A DNA stretch of 19,410 nt from Bacteroidales bacterium (GTDB taxonomy: Bacteria; Bacteroidota; Bacteroidia; Bacteroidales; PUMT01): the NCBI GenBank assembly GCA_007119075.1, contig SKQJ01000164.1, positions 1-19,410 on the forward strand. Reading direction: 5' to 3'. The notes beneath the pieces are model-generated. The model searched no databases and had not been told where the DNA came from. It saw only the letters and a program-made list of their open reading frames with translations. The translations under genes were made by a program, and so were the position numbers. This document shows positions 15,932 to 19,410 of this stretch, one piece after another (the first letter of the stretch is position 1; every line of letters begins with the position of its first letter).

Positions 15932-15939
15932 CAAATTTA
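15932..15939 (-). promoter_or_regulatory. Bacteroidota-type -7 element before the 57-aa membrane protein
   Basis: On the minus strand TAAATTTG, fitting TAnnTTTG, 27 bp ahead of ATG. A short leader is implied. Its presence supports the small gene being real. Confidence 0.45.
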
Positions 15940-16113
15940 AATAAATAATTGTCAAATGCCCTTGATTAAATCGAATTAGAGCCTCTTTTCAAAATAGTCT
16001 GTTTAATTATCATTCGTTATTTTATTTTCATCGAAAGCATGTGAGATCGAACGCAGGTCTGACCCGGATGCTTTTTTTGTTGCGCTTTGTGTGAGAGAAC
16101 ATGGGGTTTCCTG

Positions 16114-17142
16114 CTAAAACAAAAGGTTCTGGCCCCCTGAGAAATCCCTTCCCAGATGCCTGTATCCAAGCGCTGTTATTTCCCTGCCCCTTGGAGTTCT
16201 TTTTATATACCCCTCCTTTATCAAAAAAGGTTCATACACCTCTTCAATAGTTCCGGCATCCTCTCCTATTGATGTTGCAATGGTAGAAATTCCTACCGGT
16301 CCGCCACCAAATTTATCAATGATGGATAACAGGATCCTGTTATCCATCTCATCCAGACCGTTTTTATCGATATTCAGTGCCTCAAGAGAATACCGTGTAA
16401 TTTTCATGTCTATTATTCCATCGCCCTTGACCTGGGCGAAATCTCTCACCCTTCTCAAAAGGGCATTTGCAATTCTGGGAGTTCCACGGCTTCTGCCGGC
16501 AATTTCTGAAGAAGCATCGTCGGTAATCGATATTTCCAGGATACGGGCCGATCTTTTAATTATTTTGTCCAAAACCGGTGACTCATAATATTCAAGATGC
16601 GAATTTATTCCGAACCGCGAGCGCAGGGGGCTTGTAAGAAGCCCTGACCTGGTGGTAGCCCCTATAAGGGTGAACGGACTCAGCTTAAGCTGCACCGAAC
16701 GGGCTCCCGGGCCTTTGTCGATCATTATATCGATCCTGTAATCTTCCATTGCCGAATAAAGATATTCTTCCACGACTGCACTTAACCGGTGTATTTCATC
16801 GATAAACAGAACATCCATTTCATCAAGGCCCGTCAACAGTCCGGCAAGATCTCCCGGCTTATCCAGAACAGGCCCTGAGGTTATTTTGATATTGACTCCC
16901 ATCTCGCTGGCAATTATATTTGCAAGGGTTGTCTTGCCAAGGCCGGGAGGGCCGTGAAGAAGCACATGATCGAGCGCTTCCTGTCTCATACTGGCAGCCT
17001 TGACAAATATTTTCAGGTTTTCAACAGTTTTGGATTGTCCGCTGAAATCATCAAAGTACAAAGGCCTTAGCCGGCTTTCCAGCTCTCTGTCCGGGCTTTC
17101 AAGTACTTCCTTCCTTATGTTGAATTCCTCATCCTTTTCCAT
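16114..17142 (-). CDS. ruvB: Holliday junction branch migration DNA helicase RuvB
   Basis: Hexameric AAA+ motor that, with RuvA and RuvC, drives branch migration of Holliday junctions in recombination and repair. 342 aa, normal length. Walker A GPPGLGKT is at 64-71, and Walker B region DVLFIDEIHRL is at 110-120. Sensor-1 sits in TLIGATTRSG, and the arginine finger region is LRSRFG. The C-terminal winged helix (GPVGISTIATSIGEDAGTIE then EPFLI.EGYI.RTPRGR) is complete. ruvA and ruvC are not in the window. A TAGCTTTG promoter element is 53 bp upstream. The family assignment is certain. Confidence 0.98.
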   Translation of the reverse strand: MEKDEEFNIRKEVLESPDRELESRLRPLYFDDFSGQSKTVENLKIFVKAASMRQEALDHVLLHGPPGLGKTTLANIIASEMGVNIKITSGPVLDKPGDLAGLLTGLDEMDVLFIDEIHRLSAVVEEYLYSAMEDYRIDIMIDKGPGARSVQLKLSPFTLIGATTRSGLLTSPLRSRFGINSHLEYYESPVLDKIIKRSARILEISITDDASSEIAGRSRGTPRIANALLRRVRDFAQVKGDGIIDMKITRYSLEALNIDKNGLDEMDNRILLSIIDKFGGGPVGISTIATSIGEDAGTIEEVYEPFLIKEGYIKRTPRGREITALGYRHLGRDFSGGQNLLF

Positions 17143-17182
17143 TACAAACGGTTTCAGCGCCGGGAAACTCCGGCAAACAGGG

Positions 17183-17213
17183 TTGCATACTTCACAAAGC
17201 TAAGTTAATTTTG
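17183..17213 (+). promoter_or_regulatory. Candidate full Bacteroidota promoter (TTG-N20-TAATTTTG)
   Basis: TTG at 17183-17185, a 20-bp spacer, and TAATTTTG at 17206-17213 make a complete -33/-7 pair in the correct spacing. It points rightward, but hemW starts about 490 bp downstream, so any transcript would have a long leader or be a separate non-coding RNA. Confidence 0.35.
17195..17202 (-). promoter_or_regulatory. Bacteroidota-type -7 element before ruvB
   Basis: On the minus strand TAGCTTTG fits TAnnTTTG, 53 bp ahead of the ruvB ATG. It sits within the spacer of the rightward promoter candidate, so the two could not be used at once. Confidence 0.5.
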
Positions 17214-17706
17214 CGGGTAAAACAGCAGAATTTTCATTATCATATTAACAGCATATAAATAGTATTTTTAATTTAAATAATATTTAATGATGATGTATAT
17301 ATCCTGTTAATTGTGTTTATAAATTCAGTCCTGATAAATACCCACATCAAATCAAGGTATAAGGCAACAATTATAAACATTTCCCGGTTTAATTAACAAT
17401 GTAAACTACAGTAAATTGCATATTGATATGAACATTTTTGTCAATTGTTGAAAAAGCAGGTGTTAACAGGGTCGGTGTTCACTCAGGGTTAATTAATCGC
17501 TCTTGTTTTTATGTAATAAAATTTTGAAAATTTAATAATATTTATAGAGGATATGTTTTTAATACCTGCAAATCATAATATGACTTTCTTACGGATATTT
17601 TATCAATATCTAATTAACAATTGAAAAAGCTCTTTTGAATGCTGTTCCCGGAGAATTTTCAAAATAAGAAATTTTCCCCATATCTGAAAATAACCTATTG
17701 AAAAAG

Positions 17707-18837
17707 ATGGCAGGCATTTACTTTCATATACCCTGGTGCAGAAAGGTTTGCATTTACTGTGATTTTCATTTCTCCGTTTCCATGCGAAATAAGGATGAAC
17801 TGATCAAATGCATGTTAAGGGAAATGGAAATTCAAAAAGATTATACTGGAAACGAGACTGTTGAAACCATTTATTTTGGGGGCGGGACTCCTTCTGTGCT
17901 GAATGCCGGAGAAATAAACACAATGATTGGCCAGGCAAATTTAATCTTCAGGACTTCGGACAATGCGGAAATAACCCTGGAAGCAAACCCTGACGACATG
18001 TCTTTGCCATATCTTACGGAATTACTAAACGCCGGAATCAACAGGTTAAGCATTGGGGTACAGTCATTCTTTGACGATGATCTGAAATGGATGAACCGCC
18101 GTCACGATGCAGCCCTGTCTGTTCAATCAATTGAAAACGGCTTCAGTGCAGGATTTGAAAATATCAGCATCGACTTGATTTACGGGCTGCCGGGCATGGA
18201 TGCCGACAAATGGTTAAAGAATCTGGAGATCGCCTTTGACAGCGGAATACAGCATTTATCGGCATACCATCTGACTCTCGAAAATAAAACGGTATATGCA
18301 AACAGGGTAAAAAAAGGCCTGCTTAAAGAACCGGATGAAGTCCGGGGTTTGAAACAATACGAGCTCCTGATGGACTTTGCGGCTGAGAAGGATTTTATTC
18401 ATTATGAGATTTCCAATTTTTGCCGCCCGGGATATATATCGGGGCATAATACCTCTTACTGGCTGCAGGAAACATATCTGGGTATCGGTCCATCGGCTAA
18501 TTCATACAACGGTTGTTCGCGGCAATGGAATATCCGCAACAACAGCAAATACATCAAGGAGATCAATCGTGGCATCATTCCCTGCACTTCTGAAATTCTG
18601 ACACCCACCGACCGCTTCAATGAATATGTTTTAACCTCCCTTCGTACCCATTGGGGAGCCGATATTAAAGAGATTGAACGGGAATTCGGGCCCGTCTGCC
18701 TTGATCATTTCCTGATTGAATCCAGGAAACTATTACATGAGGGCAAAATGGAAGCGAGGGGCGGCAAATATACCATAAGCCGCAAAGGGAAATTTTTTGC
18801 CGACGGCATAATTTCCGATCTCTTTATCACTTCCTGA
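17707..18837 (+). CDS. hemW: Radical SAM heme chaperone HemW (HemN-like)
   Basis: 376 aa. The radical SAM cluster motif CRKVCIYC (C11, C15, C18) sits directly after MAGIYFHIPW, the characteristic HemW N-terminus. Further hallmarks are YFGGGTPSVL, LEANPDD, RLSIGVQSF, SIDLIYGLPGM and the C-terminal region with HNTSYW and LGIGPSANSY. HemW binds heme and delivers it to proteins such as respiratory enzymes; older annotation calls it an oxygen-independent coproporphyrinogen oxidase. The single residue before C15 and the lack of an extra N-terminal Cys favour HemW over HemN. I chose ATG 17707 over an in-frame TTG at 17698, which would add only three residues (MKK) before the conserved MAGIY. Confidence 0.94.
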   Translation: MAGIYFHIPWCRKVCIYCDFHFSVSMRNKDELIKCMLREMEIQKDYTGNETVETIYFGGGTPSVLNAGEINTMIGQANLIFRTSDNAEITLEANPDDMSLPYLTELLNAGINRLSIGVQSFFDDDLKWMNRRHDAALSVQSIENGFSAGFENISIDLIYGLPGMDADKWLKNLEIAFDSGIQHLSAYHLTLENKTVYANRVKKGLLKEPDEVRGLKQYELLMDFAAEKDFIHYEISNFCRPGYISGHNTSYWLQETYLGIGPSANSYNGCSRQWNIRNNSKYIKEINRGIIPCTSEILTPTDRFNEYVLTSLRTHWGADIKEIEREFGPVCLDHFLIESRKLLHEGKMEARGGKYTISRKGKFFADGIISDLFITS

Positions 18838-19156
18838 GCGGATATGAAACAATCTCCCATGCCGGTTTTCCGCTTGTGGAAAAATGCACCAATATATCAG
18901 GGGCTTCAATTTATTATGTATCAGTGCCACTGATACATAATAAAAATGGCACAGATTTGATGAAAGAGAAATGACCGGGTTTTTCCGGCCCGGCCCGGAT
19001 TTAGTTTTAGTACAGCAGATTGTCTGTTGTCATTACGCGGTTAATGAGGTTTTATTCCCGCGGGATTGCCGGATTACAGGAAATTCTTTACCGGTTAACA
19101 AGCTATTTCATTGCTGGATTGCCGGATCAAAAGATTGCTTCTTAATAGAAAAAAGG
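18838..19156. other. 319-bp intergenic region rich in inverted repeats
   Basis: No gene is supported here. From left to right it has a small hairpin TTTTCC-GCTTGT-GGAAAA (18866-18883), the 35-bp palindrome at 18910-18944, a GC-rich stretch with tandem CCGG-type words (18974-18998) followed by a T-rich tract that may act as a weak terminator for hemW, and the 12-mer GGATTGCCGGAT twice (19063-19074 and 19116-19127). No TAnnTTTG element precedes the pyruvyl transferase gene. Confidence 0.4.
18910..18944. repeat. 35-bp perfect palindrome (17-bp arms, 1-nt centre)
   Basis: The left arm TTTATTATGTATCAGTG and right arm CACTGATACATAATAAA are exact reverse complements around a single C at 18927. A second, mutually exclusive pairing GTGCCA (18924-18929) / TGGCAC (18947-18952) overlaps it. 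There is no T-run on either side as an intrinsic terminator would need. It lies 73 bp after hemW. Role unknown: operator, RNA hairpin or a mobile-element trace are all possible. Confidence 0.9.
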
Positions 19157-19410
19157 GTGAAAAAAAAATTCTATAAAATCGGCATTTCAGGTTCCTACGG
19201 AGGTCTGAACCTTGGAGATGAGGCAATTCTTCATTCCATTATAGAAAATCTGAAGGGGTCCCTCCCTGTAAAAATCCGGGTATTTTCCAGGAACCCTGAA
19301 GATACCCGAAAAAGGCATGATATCCAGAAAGCTATTGATGTGCGGGGCCTTTCAATGGATGAAATAAAGCCGGAGATCAAGGATCTGGACCTGTTTATTC
19401 TGGGCGGCGG
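19157..19410 (+). CDS. Polysaccharide pyruvyl transferase family protein, N-terminal part
   Basis: The frame opens at GTG 19157 and runs to the right edge, about 84 codons. It starts MKKKFYKIGISGSYGGLNLG and continues DEAILHSII. The G-(S/Y)-x-G-x-x-N-L-G-D-E-A-I-L pattern is typical of the CsaB/WcaK-type pyruvyl transferases, which add ketal-linked pyruvate to surface sugars. The fragment ends in LDLFILGGG, another family hallmark. No in-frame ATG precedes it and the next Met is far inside, so the GTG start is likely. A nine-A tract follows the start codon. The catalytic C-terminal half is outside the window, so substrate cannot be told. Confidence 0.85.
   Translation, partial: MKKKFYKIGISGSYGGLNLGDEAILHSIIENLKGSLPVKIRVFSRNPEDTRKRHDIQKAIDVRGLSMDEIKPEIKDLDLFILGG

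Larger units (their letters stand above)
17143..17697. other. 555-bp AT-rich spacer between divergent ruvB and hemW
   Basis: No protein-coding frame and no tRNA-like cloverleaf is seen. The left end carries overlapping promoter-like elements for both strands. The rest is very AT-rich, with repeated words: TTAATTAA at 17389-17396 and again exactly 100 bp on at 17489-17496, TAATTAACAAT near 17611, and TTGAAAAAGC-type words near 17448 and 17621. I found no DnaA-box cluster to suggest an origin. It may simply be a long regulatory leader; nothing defined can be claimed. Confidence 0.3.

Noticed and set aside
16027..16078. AAAGCAT ... ATGCTTTTTTT inverted repeat between ruvB and the small membrane gene, terminator-like on the plus strand
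   Set aside because: The 7-bp arms enclose a loop of about 28 nt, and no plus-strand gene ends nearby (crp ends about 300 bp away), so I do not call a terminator.
17143..17697. Possible replication origin in the AT-rich spacer
   Set aside because: No DnaA-box (TTATNCACA) cluster and no dnaA, dnaN or similar neighbour.
17698..17706. In-frame TTG start giving a hemW product three residues longer
   Set aside because: The conserved family start MAGIYFHIP begins at the ATG at 17707, and nothing favours TTG.

Overview
The window looks like an accessory-poor, mostly housekeeping stretch of a Bacteroidota chromosome, probably Bacteroidales/Marinilabiliales-like. This is inferred from several signs. 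A DUF4292 lipoprotein, a TPR lipoprotein and an EnvC-like protein sit next to dut. An RsbW-like ATPase, ybeY and mnmG are adjacent. Ribosome-binding sites are essentially absent. Bacteroidota-type -7 elements (TAnnTTTG) lie 27-54 bp ahead of five genes. Non-coding gaps are AT-rich, and coding regions are moderate in G+C.

Layout: positions 1-12132 carry ten genes, all on the minus strand. In transcription order they are a patatin-domain/beta-barrel phospholipase, a CDF metal transporter, a Wzx/MATE-like polysaccharide flippase, dUTPase, a TPR lipoprotein, a DUF4292 lipoprotein, an EnvC/LytM-like murein hydrolase activator, a small HATPase (anti-sigma-factor-like) protein, YbeY, and the 5' half of mnmG, which runs off the left edge. 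From 12380 to 14281 on the plus strand are a cyclophilin-type lipoprotein PPIase and pheS. OsmC-like (minus) and a Crp/Fnr regulator (plus) are divergent around a region holding a perfect dyad. A 57-codon membrane protein follows on the minus strand, then ruvB (minus). A 555-bp AT-rich spacer separates ruvB from hemW (plus). A long perfect palindrome lies after hemW, and a polysaccharide pyruvyl transferase gene (plus) is cut by the right edge.

Functional themes: cell-envelope biogenesis (flippase, TPR/DUF4292/EnvC-like cluster, patatin-barrel protein, pyruvyl transferase), translation and RNA maturation (YbeY, MnmG, PheS), DNA and nucleotide maintenance (dUTPase, RuvB), heme metabolism (HemW), and redox or stress response (OsmC, Crp/Fnr). 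I see no CRISPR array, tRNA, rRNA, insertion sequence, phage module or defence island. I found no convincing undescribed multi-gene system. The points most worth a second look are non-coding or architectural: the 35-bp palindrome, the partial duplication of the osmC tail, the same-frame HATPase/YbeY junction separated by one stop codon, the dyad between osmC and crp, and the overlapping divergent promoter elements before ruvB.
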